DNA of 64,000 nt from Pandoraea apista (GCF_001465595.2 NZ_CP013481.2:3038001-3102000), one strand, 5' to 3'. Counted from the first letter of the stretch, positions 52,428 to 61,112 are shown. A program made the numbers and translations. The notes: generated by a model not told the origin, from the letters alone.

Positions 52428-54791
52428 TTACTTCTCCAGACGACGCGACGCGCGGCGCTGCAACCAGCCGAAGCACTTGAGCGCAATCGCGAAGGCCGCG
52501 AGCAACGCGACCAGCCCGACCAGAACCGGGTGGCTCGAGAGGTGATAGCGAATGCGGGTCCACCAGCTCACGTCGCCGACGAAATACGTCTGGCCAAGCC
52601 GGTACGACTCGACACGCTCGCCGTTGACCACCGCAAGATCGCCGTGAATGGCATCGCGCCGAGTGTTGTCGTCGATGGCATCGACCACACTGAGCAACAT
52701 ATCGTCGCTCGACGCATTGATCGCGACCACCGAGCGCGACCGGCTTACCGGCGACTCGAAGCCGACCAGCGCTGCGAGCGGGCCTTGCGAGAGCGCGTCC
52801 ATTCGCGCAGGGCCGACACGGCTTGCCGCGAACGCCGAGCCCGTGGCGCCGTCCCCCCGATAGCCTTGCGGCTGGGTGTTCAGCACACGACGTGTCTTGT
52901 CGATGATCAGCGGCAGATTCTTGCCCCACCGCATCAGCAGGTCGGCGGCGTCCTTGCCTCCCACGACCAGCAAGTCGCGATCCTTGAAGCGGTCCGTTTG
53001 CGTCGTGTCGAGCACGGCGAAGCGGTCTGCATAGGTACCGGTCGAGCGACCGAACTGTCCGAGGGCCGAGAACACCGTTTCGAGTTCCGCCGTGTCGGGC
53101 GTCTTCGACATGACAATGGCCGTCTGCGCCAGATCGGCGTACTTCGTGAACGGGAAGCCGCTGCCGACGAAGAAACTCAGATTCGGCATCTCCGCGTAGT
53201 GCGGCAGACCGCTGAAATCGATGGTCGAGTCCGCGTCGATGGCCGAACGTGCGGCGTTCGTGATCGTCTGGCTGCACATGCCGTCCTTGTGCGGCTCCAT
53301 GGCGAACTGGAACGACAGAGCATTGCGCGATGCCACCTGGAAGGCAGGAATACGCACTTCCCTGCGGTCGGCCATGGTGCCGTCGGAGAGCAGTTCCACG
53401 AGCATGTGGCTCTTGTCTGCGCTCGCCCCCGCCGCGCGCAGACGATAGGCACGCACGAACTGATCGTTGATCGCCACGCTCATTGACGAATCGTCGGGCT
53501 TGACCGGCGGCGTATAGCGGTACTTCAGGTCCATCGGCACGCCAGTGTTTTGCCACGTCAGCAAATCGGCCGGCAAATTGAGCTGAATGCGGATCGGCCA
53601 CGGCATATAGCCGTTTGCCTGAAGATCGCCCGGATTGTCGACCAGTTCCCCGAACTTGACCGGGCGGTCGGTGCGCACCCAGCGCGGCGCGTCGTAGGCC
53701 GGGCGCGGGGGCAGCGGCTCAAGCGCATCGATGCGCGTGGTGTCTCCCGAGAGCGCGGCGCGACCCGAGACAAGCGCGAGTGCGGCCGTCTCCAGATCCT
53801 TGGTGTCGCGTCCCTGAACGACCAGCAACTTGAGCGACGGATCGTTCGGGTTCGACATCATGCGCAGCGTGGGCGCGTCGACCTTGCCGAGGTTGAGCGA
53901 AGACGGCAGCGTGTCGTTCGTGGCAAACACGACGGCGTGCTTCGAGGGCAACGTATTTACGCTGACGGGAAAGCGCGTACGGCGATAGTCACCCATCGCA
54001 CCGGCCCACGTTGCCACCACCCCGGCCGCATGCACCATCGCCAGCGACGGCGGCGCGCCGAAGACAAACGGCACCGACTGATCACGGTTGTCGTGACGAT
54101 CGAAGAAAGGGGCCGGCAGCGTAGCCAAATCGTTACGCAGCGTGAGCGGCTGTGTGCTTGTGACGATCTCGCTTTGCGGGCTGATGTCGGCCCATAGGCT
54201 GGAGTGCATCGGGTCCTCGCATTCCATCGTGTAATGGCCGATGAGCACAAGGCGAATACGGTTGAAACCCGAGAGCATGCGCGGGTCGAACGCGATCTCG
54301 CGGATCAGGTTCTTGCCGCCGTCCTGCTTGTTAAACGGCAACGTGGCGATCAGCTCTTCGTTCAGATATATCTTGAGTTGCGAGAGATCGGGAATCAGTG
54401 CGGGAGAATAGGTGTAGCGCAGCCGCAGCAACGCCGAGGCGACGGTCTGATCGAGTCGGATTCCGAAATTGACATCGCCTGCCCCTTCCGTGCCGCGAAG
54501 ACGCAGACCGTTCGTCTGCCCCAGTTGGGCGAAGGTGACCGTGCGCTGACTCGTGCCGGGCGCAGCCAGCGTGGGCGCAACGGAATTGCCGCCCCCCTCT
54601 GGCGAGGCAGCGGCGCCTGACGCAGCGTCCGTTACGGCGGCGGTGCCTGTCGGCACCGGGGCTTTGCCGGTCCTGCCTCCCGCTGGCGCCGCTCCCGCAA
54701 GCATGACTCCACCGGGGGCCATCGCCGCGATCACCAGCAGGCAAATGGTTGAGACCTTCGCGTAACGCGACCAAGACGCTCGAAGCTGCAT
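52428..54791 (-). CDS. bcsB: Cellulose synthase regulatory subunit BcsB
   Basis: 787 residues. Periplasmic protein with a signal sequence (VSTICLLVIAAMAPGGVMLA) and a C-terminal membrane anchor (HPVLVGLVALLAAFAIALKC) that docks on BcsA. Between them lie carbohydrate-binding and flavodoxin-like domains: LRLRYTYSPALIPDLSQLKI, FDPRMLSGFNRIRLVLIGHY and PHYAEMPNLSFFVGSGFPFT. A Pro/Ala/Gly-rich stretch at about residues 33-75 follows the signal. First gene of the operon, which is unusual because bcsB normally follows bcsA. The intergenic region upstream is rich in dyads. Confidence 0.95.
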   Translation of the reverse strand: MQLRASWSRYAKVSTICLLVIAAMAPGGVMLAGAAPAGGRTGKAPVPTGTAAVTDAASGAAASPEGGGNSVAPTLAAPGTSQRTVTFAQLGQTNGLRLRGTEGAGDVNFGIRLDQTVASALLRLRYTYSPALIPDLSQLKIYLNEELIATLPFNKQDGGKNLIREIAFDPRMLSGFNRIRLVLIGHYTMECEDPMHSSLWADISPQSEIVTSTQPLTLRNDLATLPAPFFDRHDNRDQSVPFVFGAPPSLAMVHAAGVVATWAGAMGDYRRTRFPVSVNTLPSKHAVVFATNDTLPSSLNLGKVDAPTLRMMSNPNDPSLKLLVVQGRDTKDLETAALALVSGRAALSGDTTRIDALEPLPPRPAYDAPRWVRTDRPVKFGELVDNPGDLQANGYMPWPIRIQLNLPADLLTWQNTGVPMDLKYRYTPPVKPDDSSMSVAINDQFVRAYRLRAAGASADKSHMLVELLSDGTMADRREVRIPAFQVASRNALSFQFAMEPHKDGMCSQTITNAARSAIDADSTIDFSGLPHYAEMPNLSFFVGSGFPFTKYADLAQTAIVMSKTPDTAELETVFSALGQFGRSTGTYADRFAVLDTTQTDRFKDRDLLVVGGKDAADLLMRWGKNLPLIIDKTRRVLNTQPQGYRGDGATGSAFAASRVGPARMDALSQGPLAALVGFESPVSRSRSVVAINASSDDMLLSVVDAIDDNTRRDAIHGDLAVVNGERVESYRLGQTYFVGDVSWWTRIRYHLSSHPVLVGLVALLAAFAIALKCFGWLQRRASRRLEK

Positions 54792-54858
54792 GTGCGATGC
54801 CTCATCTGTTCTTGTGCTGCATTATCGCCATCTCTGCACGCGCTCGCCCGATCGACCC

Positions 54859-54995
54859 GACGTCTCACCACGTCGTTGTCAGGCAATCCTAAGATTGCCC
54901 GGGTCCGGCGGGACAGCTCAGCCCGTGCGTCTCGAAATGGCACGTTGCGCCATGCTAGCCTGCCTGAGTACAAGTAATCAAGCAGGCGTACGCCT
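54859..54995. promoter_or_regulatory. Cluster of inverted repeats in the bcsB/bcsR-like divergent region
   Basis: The 279-bp gap contains GACGT-ctcacc-ACGTC (54859-54874), GGCAAT-cctaag-ATTGCC (54882-54899), GCCTGC...GCAGGC arms (about 54957-54987) and the 12-bp palindrome AGGCGTACGCCT (54984-54995). Such a density suggests operator sites for regulators of cellulose production or biofilm. Confidence 0.35.
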
Positions 54996-55070
54996 CCAAA
55001 CGTCGCAAGACAGGTACATCGGGCGGCCGGTCAGCAGGGCAATTGCGGTGGGTACGACGCAACGTATAGA

Positions 55071-55346
55071 ATGCCCGGCATGAGCCCGAACGAACCCTCG
55101 TCTCCCATTGCCGTGGCGAACATCGTGCCTGAGCCGGAAGCGGCCGACGCGATGATCGAGCATCGGTATCCCTCGGACATCGACCGTTTGCGAGAAGCCA
55201 TCGGCACCGATGTGCTGCCGTTTTATCGTGACGAACAGGCCATCGTTGCCAGCCGGCAGGCGAGCCAGCGCTGGCCGCATCTTGTCGCGGTCGCCGACTC
55301 ACGTAGCGCAACGCCAGCGTTATCGCCCGCGTTGCGCCAGAGCTGA
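55071..55346 (+). CDS. bcsR: BcsR-like small cellulose biosynthesis protein
   Basis: 91 residues (an ATG at 55080 would give 88). The core HRYPSDIDRLREAIGTDVLP followed by QASQRWPHLVAVAD matches the pattern of BcsR (PF10945), a small soluble partner of BcsQ: an Asp-Ile dipeptide, a Leu-rich helix, then a tryptophan-proline and a hydrophobic end. No good ribosome-binding site is visible. It is divergent from bcsB and 6 bp before a HAD phosphatase gene. BcsR in E. coli is about 62 residues and lies next to bcsQ; here it is separated from bcsQ by the other bcs genes. The assignment rests on my reading of the motif. Confidence 0.65.
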   Translation: MPGMSPNEPSSPIAVANIVPEPEAADAMIEHRYPSDIDRLREAIGTDVLPFYRDEQAIVASRQASQRWPHLVAVADSRSATPALSPALRQS

Positions 55347-55352
55347 CACCGC

Positions 55353-56006
55353 ATGCGAGATACGTCCATCATTGCTGCATTCGATTTCGACGGGACGATT
55401 TCCACCACCGACAGTCTGCGCGTATTCGTACGCCGCACGGTCGGCACACCCCGCTTCCTGACCGGCGCCATGCTCGCGTCGCCGTGGCTCCTCGGTGCCG
55501 CACTGCGTCTTGTCGACCGGGGGACTGCCAAAGCGGCGTTTCTGCGAGCGACGATCGGCGGTCGCACACAGGGCCAACTCGAAGACGATGCCCAACGGTT
55601 CGTTGCCGGCCCCCTGCAACATCTTCTGCGCCCGGAAATGCTTGCGCGCCTGCGGCAACACCGGGCGCTGGGACACCGCGTCGTGCTCGTCAGTGCGTCG
55701 CCGGGTCTGTATCTCCGTCCCTGGGCCAACGCCGTCGGGGTGTTCGATGCCGTGCTGAGCACCGAACTCGCGTTCGACCCACAGGGCCGTTTCGCTGGGC
55801 AATTTGCACAACCGAATTGCTGGGGTCCCGAAAAAGTGCGACGTCTCGAAGCGTGGTGGACCCACGCCCCGCCACGCATACTTTTCGCCTACGGCGATAG
55901 CCGGGGTGACAAAGAAATGGCGGCGCGCGCCGATCACGCCTGGATTCGTGGTCAGGGCACGCTCATGCCATTGATTGATACGGACACGCCCGAGCGCGCG
56001 TCCTGA
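55353..56006 (+). CDS. HAD-IB family hydrolase (SerB-like phosphatase)
   Basis: 217 residues. HAD motif I AFDFDGTISTTDSLRVFVRR with both Asp, motif II VVLVSASPGLYLRP (Ser), motif III Lys in WGPEKVRRLE and motif IV LFAYGDSRGDKEMAARADH. All catalytic residues are present, so it is likely an active phosphatase, possibly on phosphoserine-like or lipid phosphate substrates. It follows the BcsR-like gene after 6 bp and precedes the FUSC gene by 22 bp, so the three may form one unit. Confidence 0.9.
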   Translation: MRDTSIIAAFDFDGTISTTDSLRVFVRRTVGTPRFLTGAMLASPWLLGAALRLVDRGTAKAAFLRATIGGRTQGQLEDDAQRFVAGPLQHLLRPEMLARLRQHRALGHRVVLVSASPGLYLRPWANAVGVFDAVLSTELAFDPQGRFAGQFAQPNCWGPEKVRRLEAWWTHAPPRILFAYGDSRGDKEMAARADHAWIRGQGTLMPLIDTDTPERAS

Positions 56007-56028
56007 CGACCACCGGCATCCCTTCCCC

Positions 56029-58005
56029 ATGCCCATGACGCCAGAACCCGGTCGCCGCGTCGCGTGGATGTCACGGCTGGCGCGGCTGGAACCCGTGGCG
56101 TTCTCCCGCTGGGACGCCGTGCATGCCGGCCTCTCCGTTGCCGTGCCCACCGCCATCGGTGCTGCCATCGGCCACGGCGCCGACGCGTCACTCTTCGCGC
56201 TCGGCGCCCTGCCCGTCATTACCGGCGACCGAACCGGCCCTTATCGTGCGCGAGCACGCTCCATACTGCTCACCGTTGCCACCGGTGTCGTCGGCTTCTT
56301 CGCGGGCATGCTTATCCACGACGTTGGCGTCTCCAGCCCGTGGCTTGGGCATGTGCTGCTGCAAGTGGCCATATTGCTGTTCAGTTTCATCGGAACCTTC
56401 GGCAACGTGGCCTCTGCGGCGACATTGCAGGGTGCCGTCTACCTCATTGTCGGCTGGGGCCTCGCCCTGCCGCCGCCCGAATGGCGGGCGCCGCTGCTAC
56501 TTGCCGCGGGAGGTATCTTCAGCGTACTGCTCATGGCGGTTCACTGGTTACGGCACCCCGGCGCAGCCGAGCGAGACGCCGTCGCGGCCATCTACCAGCA
56601 ATTGGCCAACGTGCTCGACGCGAGCGGCACGCCCAGGGTCAGACTCGCGCGCCGCTCGCTGGAAAATGCCATTGCCGCGGCCTACGACACTTTGCTGACC
56701 GCACGCGCGAGCACCGCCAGCGGCTGGGACGTTCTCGAACGCCGGGCCGCACAGATTCTGGCTGCCGAGCCCATCACATCCGCAGTCATCGGCCTGGCCC
56801 AGGGCGGCCAGCCCTTGCCTGCGCCGCTTGGCCGCGCCTTGTACGGTGTCGCGCGCAGCATTGCGCGGGATCGCACTGTCGACATCGAGGCGGCCATCGC
56901 GGTGGCAAAGGGTAATCAGGCGCCCACGCTGGCGTCGGCGTTGCATCGTGCCGAGCCGATGCTCACGGGGACCGTGCATGCCGCCGAGGCGCCGTTGATT
57001 GCATTGGCCCGGCATCAGGCACGAGCCACGGCGCATCCGCGATGGATGCCCAAGTGGCCCTGGCCGGACGTGTGGCGTTATCTCGTGCGCATTGGCCTGT
57101 GCGTGCTCGTCGCGCAGGTCTTTATTGCGATCACCGCGTTGCCGCGTTCGTATTGGGTACCGCTCATCGTCGTGGTGATATTCAAGCCAAATTACGGTTC
57201 GGTATTTGCGCGGGCATTGCAGAGTGGCGTAGGCAGTATCGTCGGCGTGGCCGTTTCTGCAGCGGTGGTCGCGGTCGACCGCAACGGTCTCGTCAGTCTG
57301 GCCGTACTCGTTCCGCTTGCGGCGTGTTTGCCGTGGGCTTTGCGGCGCAATTACGGATTATTCAGTGCGTTGTTATTGCCGATCCTGATGTTGGTCATGG
57401 GGGCGTTGCAGCCTGGCAGTCAGGACATAGCGATAGCGCGTTTCATCGACGCCGTGGCTGCGTGCGCGATCGTGTTGCTCGTGGGGTACTTGCCGTGGGC
57501 CAAGTGGGAGCGGCGTCAATTGGACGAGCGTGTTGCCAATGCGCTCGACGCGCTGGGCCGGTATGCGGCGTTGGCGGACACGCATGACACCGATGCGGCG
57601 TTTGCGGCGAGGCGTGTGGCGTACAAGGCGCTGGACGACACGCGTGTTGCGTTGCAGCGAGCCTTGTCGGAGCCGCCGTTGGTGAGTCGCCGGGCGGCGC
57701 GCTGGTGGCCGGCGTTGGTGGGATTGGAGCGGGTTGCGAATGCGATCACGGACACGATTCCGCGGGGGGAAGATCACGATGCGCCGGTGCATCCGGGAGC
57801 GGCGATCCTTACGCACATGGCGGCGGCATTGAGACATGGCGGCCCGGCCCCGGAAATGCCGCAAGGATCTGCCCCGGGCATCGATCCGGCATTGGAAGGG
57901 GCGTTGAGAGAGGTAATTGGCGTGTTATTCGGCCCGCCAGACGACCGTACCGGGGAAGTAAAAACGGCGTCATCAAAAAACAAGACAGAGACAACTTCGG
58001 AGTGA
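56029..58005 (+). CDS. FUSC-family membrane protein (aromatic acid exporter-like)
   Basis: 658 residues from ATG 56029; a second ATG at 56035 and an earlier one at 55975 (overlapping the HAD gene) are alternatives. Two six-helix membrane halves are separated by a cytoplasmic segment of about 180 residues. The first is GLSVAVPTAIGAAIGHGADA onwards; the second is VWRYLVRIGLCVLVAQVFIA with WVPLIVVVIFKPNYGSVFAR, the FUSC motif (PF13515). Family members export aromatic acids or efflux metabolites. It lies in a probable unit with the BcsR-like and HAD genes. Confidence 0.88.
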   Translation: MPMTPEPGRRVAWMSRLARLEPVAFSRWDAVHAGLSVAVPTAIGAAIGHGADASLFALGALPVITGDRTGPYRARARSILLTVATGVVGFFAGMLIHDVGVSSPWLGHVLLQVAILLFSFIGTFGNVASAATLQGAVYLIVGWGLALPPPEWRAPLLLAAGGIFSVLLMAVHWLRHPGAAERDAVAAIYQQLANVLDASGTPRVRLARRSLENAIAAAYDTLLTARASTASGWDVLERRAAQILAAEPITSAVIGLAQGGQPLPAPLGRALYGVARSIARDRTVDIEAAIAVAKGNQAPTLASALHRAEPMLTGTVHAAEAPLIALARHQARATAHPRWMPKWPWPDVWRYLVRIGLCVLVAQVFIAITALPRSYWVPLIVVVIFKPNYGSVFARALQSGVGSIVGVAVSAAVVAVDRNGLVSLAVLVPLAACLPWALRRNYGLFSALLLPILMLVMGALQPGSQDIAIARFIDAVAACAIVLLVGYLPWAKWERRQLDERVANALDALGRYAALADTHDTDAAFAARRVAYKALDDTRVALQRALSEPPLVSRRAARWWPALVGLERVANAITDTIPRGEDHDAPVHPGAAILTHMAAALRHGGPAPEMPQGSAPGIDPALEGALREVIGVLFGPPDDRTGEVKTASSKNKTETTSE

Positions 58006-58020
58006 GCGGGGGTGACGCGG

Positions 58021-58064
58021 GCATAGCGCGGGCATAGCGCGGACATAACGCAGGCATAATGCAG
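58021..58064. repeat. Four tandem copies of an 11-bp unit
   Basis: Copies at 58021-58031, 58032-58042, 58043-58053 and 58054-58064. The first two are identical (GCATAGCGCGG); the others read ACATAACGCAG and GCATAATGCAG. They lie 16 bp after the FUSC stop. Function is unknown; slippage could vary the copy number. Confidence 0.85.
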
Positions 58065-58094
58065 GCTTCCGGCGCATCCAGAAGGAAGCGAAGA

Positions 58095-58169
58095 AGACGG
58101 ATCGGTGGCCTCTTTCTGCAGCGAGTTGGGTTTATGTTTGAGAGGCGGAAAGGGGCCACCGGTCCGTCT
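58095..58169 (+). other. Long stem-loop upstream of the methyltransferase gene
   Basis: Arms 58095-58119 and 58145-58169 pair over 25 positions with a 25-base loop. Pairing is 22 Watson-Crick and 3 G-U pairs in the plus-strand RNA (58102-58162, 58111-58153, 58117-58147). On the minus strand these would be A-C mismatches, so the structure is preserved only in plus-strand transcripts. A second hairpin GGGAT-AGGT-ATCCC (58170-58183) abuts it. It lies 56 bp before the methyltransferase ATG and could be an attenuator, a stabilising element or a 3'-UTR terminator of the FUSC gene. A T5 run occurs at 58209-58213. Confidence 0.6.
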
Positions 58170-58225
58170 GGGATAGGTATCCCGAGAAAGGCTTTGCGCG
58201 CCGCCACGTTTTTAGAAGACATCGC

Positions 58226-59389
58226 ATGAACATTACCCCGACGCTCGAATGGACCGAAGACGGTCGCCCCGTCACAGCCCGTTGGCGTTCAGAGGCTGGC
58301 GTAGCTGCGCCGCGCCGAGTAGAAGTCGTTGACGACACGATCACGGCGGATGACGCATATCACCTGGCGTGCGGAGGCACTGCGATGTTATATCGCGGCG
58401 ACTATCAGAATGCGCGTCAGTTGATGCAGGCGATGGCGCGACGAGTCGATCGGGTGCCGCATCGTCCGCGGCGCAAGCCGGCGGCGAAGGATGGTGCGGT
58501 GAGCGTGAGTGCGGCGGAGTCGTTCCACAAGCATCGCATGGCGCAGGCGCAGCGGGCGCGGATTCTGGGCATGGTATTGATTCCGTTGGAGGGCGACTAT
58601 GGCATTCCGTTGCGTCGTGCGCCGGACATTCGCGAGGCTTGCGCGGAGGTTTGGGGCGCACCTGACGGGGTATCGTCGGTGGCCTCGTTGCGAGAGATTC
58701 TGGGGTTGATCGGTGCGCACGAGTGGCGCAAGAAGGGGGTGACGATCCCGGCGTTGGGGGGTTCGATTCACCCGTGGTACGGTGTATTTTCGCCGGTTCG
58801 CGGGGAGTATTTGCAGTTGATCGATCAGGCGCCGCTGCCCGCCACGTCGTTGGCGTTCGATATCGGGACCGGCACGGGCGTCATTGCGGCATTGCTGGCG
58901 CGCCGTGGGGTGCAGCAGGTTGTGGGGACGGATCGCGATCCTCGTGCGCTGGCTTGTGCGAGGGAGAATATCTCGCGGCTTGGCTATGAGCGTTTGGTGA
59001 AGATCGTCGATGCCGATCTGTTCCCTGAGGGTAAGGCACCGTTGGTTGTGTGCAATCCGCCGTGGTTGCCTGCCAAGGCGAATGCGCCTATCGAGCACGC
59101 CATCTACGATCCGGAAAGCCAGATGCTCAAGGGCTTCCTGAACGGTTTGGCGGCGCACCTGAGTCCGGGTGGCGAGGGCTGGCTGGTGTTGTCGGATCTG
59201 GCGGAGCATCTGGGGTTGCGCACACGCGAGACGTTGCTGTCGTGGATTCATGGCGCGGGCCTCGTGGTGCTGGCTCGTCACGATGTGCGTCCGCATCATC
59301 CGAAAGCGGGCGATGCCACCGACCCGCTGCATGCGGCACGACGCGCCGAAGTGACGTCGCTGTGGCGTCTGGGCGTTCGGCCAGCTTGA
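58226..59389 (+). CDS. Class I SAM-dependent methyltransferase with NPPW motif
   Basis: 387 residues. The N-terminal half (about 1-200) is a family-specific domain with AQRARILGMVLIPLEGDYGI. The C-terminal Rossmann fold has SLAFDIGTGTGVIAALLARR (SAM motif I), VGTDRDPRALACARENIS and the catalytic VVCNPPWLPAKANAP. NPPW indicates methylation of an exocyclic or amide nitrogen, as in PrmC, RlmG or rRNA adenine/guanine methyltransferases. The target is unknown. A long stem-loop precedes the start. The start has only the weak site AGAAGA. Confidence 0.9.
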   Translation: MNITPTLEWTEDGRPVTARWRSEAGVAAPRRVEVVDDTITADDAYHLACGGTAMLYRGDYQNARQLMQAMARRVDRVPHRPRRKPAAKDGAVSVSAAESFHKHRMAQAQRARILGMVLIPLEGDYGIPLRRAPDIREACAEVWGAPDGVSSVASLREILGLIGAHEWRKKGVTIPALGGSIHPWYGVFSPVRGEYLQLIDQAPLPATSLAFDIGTGTGVIAALLARRGVQQVVGTDRDPRALACARENISRLGYERLVKIVDADLFPEGKAPLVVCNPPWLPAKANAPIEHAIYDPESQMLKGFLNGLAAHLSPGGEGWLVLSDLAEHLGLRTRETLLSWIHGAGLVVLARHDVRPHHPKAGDATDPLHAARRAEVTSLWRLGVRPA

Positions 59390-59390
59390 T

Positions 59391-59410
59391 TTGATCCCGT
59401 TTGATCCCGT
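59391..59410. repeat. Perfect tandem duplication of a 10-bp unit
   Basis: TTGATCCCGT occurs twice back to back at 59391-59400 and 59401-59410, two bases after the methyltransferase stop, and a degenerate third copy follows (59411-59420). A GC-rich hairpin (CGCCGG-CT-CCGGCG, 59449-59462) is downstream in the same convergent gap. Confidence 0.8.
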
Positions 59411-59509
59411 TGGATCGCTTGATGCCGTCGGATTCGGTAGGCTCGTGCCGCCGGCTCCGGCGCAGACAAGCCCCACACCCAGCGGTTGCACGGCCGATCG
59501 GGAACTCTC

Positions 59510-60799
59510 TCAGCGCAGGGCCCGAAGATAGGCTGCAGCGCCATCTCCCGCCACACACGCGCTGGCAAAGCAGGCCGTCAGCAAATACCCGCCGGTCGGC
59601 GCTTCCCAATCCAGCATTTCTCCCGCACAGAACACGCCGGGCAACGCCTTCACCATCAATGCCGGGTCCAGCGCTTCGAGCGCAACACCGCCAGCGCTGC
59701 TGATGACCTCGGCAATCGGCCGGGTGCGTAACAGCGTCAACGGTAAGCGCTTCATCCCGGCGGCAAGGGCTGCCGGATCGTTGAACGCCTCGCGCGGCAG
59801 GCACTCGCGCAACAGTGCCGCCTTCACCCCCGCAATGCCCAGACGGCTTTGCAGATGACTCGCCATCGAGCGCGATCCACGCGGACGCGCCACCTCCTCT
59901 GCCACACGCTCGGCACGCCAGTCCGGCAGCAGATCCAGATACACCTGCGTGCTGCCGTTGGCGCGGATGGCATCGCGAATCGGCGCACACAGCGCATACA
60001 CCAGACTGCCCTCGATGCCGTGCGTCGAGATGACGAACTCGCCTTGCCGTGTCGTGCCGTCAGGCAACGACATCGACACTGACTTCACCGGCTGCCCGGC
60101 GAAACGCTCGCGCAAATGCGGCGTCCAGTCCGCCTCGAAACCCGCATTGGCGGGCAACAGCGGCGCGACATTCACGCCATGATCCTGCAACCAGGGAACC
60201 CAGGCGGCGTCCGATCCCAACTGCGGCCAGCTCGCGCCGCCCAACGTCAGCACCACCGCTTTCGCGCGTACCCGGCGTTCGCCGGCGGGCGTTGCGAATC
60301 GCAGGTCGTCCGGACCGGCGGCGGCATGCGGCTCCCAGCCCAGCCAGCGATGACGCACATGCAACCTCACGCCGCCTGCGCGCAATCGGGTAAGCCACGC
60401 ACGCAACAGCGGCGCCGCCTTCATGTCGATGGGGAAAACGCGTCCGGACGTGCCCACGAACGTATCGATGCCCAAGCGATGCGCCCACGAGCGCACATCG
60501 TCCGCGCTGAATCGGCGCAACCATTGGGCGACCGTGTCCGCCCGTTTGCCGTACCGGGCCACAAAGGGCGCTGCGGGCTCGCTGTGTGTCAGATTCATGC
60601 CGCCCTTGCCCGCCATCAGGAACTTGCGGCCGACCGAGGGCATGGCGTCGTAGACATCAACACGCCACCCCGCCGACGACAGCACTTCGGCGGCCATCAG
60701 GCCGGCGGGACCCGCGCCGATGACGGCAACGTCCACGGTCTCTGCAACCGCAGGGGTTGCAACGTCAGAGGGCGAAGGAGAAATACCGGATGGGGACAT
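59510..60799 (-). CDS. TIGR03862-family flavoprotein (HI0933/BaiN-like)
   Basis: 429 residues. FAD-binding motif DVAVIGAGPAGLMAAEVLSS, followed by GRKFLMAGKGGMNLTHSEP, the HI0933-family hallmark. VVLTLGGASWPQLGSDAAWV and the C-terminal GVFCAGEMLDWEAPTGGYLL are also conserved. The family contains flavoproteins of unknown substrate, some linked to bile acid or other double-bond reductions. It converges on the methyltransferase and is divergent from another methyltransferase. Start ATG 60799. Confidence 0.9.
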   Translation of the reverse strand: MSPSGISPSPSDVATPAVAETVDVAVIGAGPAGLMAAEVLSSAGWRVDVYDAMPSVGRKFLMAGKGGMNLTHSEPAAPFVARYGKRADTVAQWLRRFSADDVRSWAHRLGIDTFVGTSGRVFPIDMKAAPLLRAWLTRLRAGGVRLHVRHRWLGWEPHAAAGPDDLRFATPAGERRVRAKAVVLTLGGASWPQLGSDAAWVPWLQDHGVNVAPLLPANAGFEADWTPHLRERFAGQPVKSVSMSLPDGTTRQGEFVISTHGIEGSLVYALCAPIRDAIRANGSTQVYLDLLPDWRAERVAEEVARPRGSRSMASHLQSRLGIAGVKAALLRECLPREAFNDPAALAAGMKRLPLTLLRTRPIAEVISSAGGVALEALDPALMVKALPGVFCAGEMLDWEAPTGGYLLTACFASACVAGDGAAAYLRALR

Positions 60800-61112
60800 G
60801 CCTGGGAATGTAATCGTGCAAAAACGGCTGTCGCACAGCGCCCGTCTCAGCGACAGACACGGCGGCGAAGGCCATCATTGTCCCACATCGGTATCGTGCA
60901 GACACCCGGAGGCGCCATGAATTTCGCATCGCTCGACCGCTGCCGATCCCAGCGGTTGCGCCGTCGAGCATCACTACCAACGACACCGGGAGTAGCGAAT
61001 CGCCGCCCCTTTGGCGTTACAATCGCTGCCCGCATTTTGCTTTCGCCCTACCGCACCGTCGTCGGCGTTCACCTTAACGGACGCTGCGCGGGGCATCATC
61101 CTGGAGTCGCGC
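60800..61112. other. 313-bp divergent intergenic region
   Basis: Separates the TIGR03862 flavoprotein and the SAM methyltransferase starts. The only promoter-like element I see is TACAAT at 61018-61023, without a convincing -35. No repeats or conserved short ORF stand out. Confidence 0.4.

Noticed and set aside
51790..53601. 603-codon minus-strand open frame across bcsB and bcsZ
   Set aside because: It is in another frame of two well-supported genes and has no family features.
59449..59462. CGCCGG-CT-CCGGCG as a bidirectional terminator
   Set aside because: Loop is too short unless pairs open, and there is no U-tract on either strand.
61018..61023. TACAAT as the promoter of the methyltransferase at 61113
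   Set aside because: No supporting -35 hexamer at 16-18 bases; not listed as a feature.
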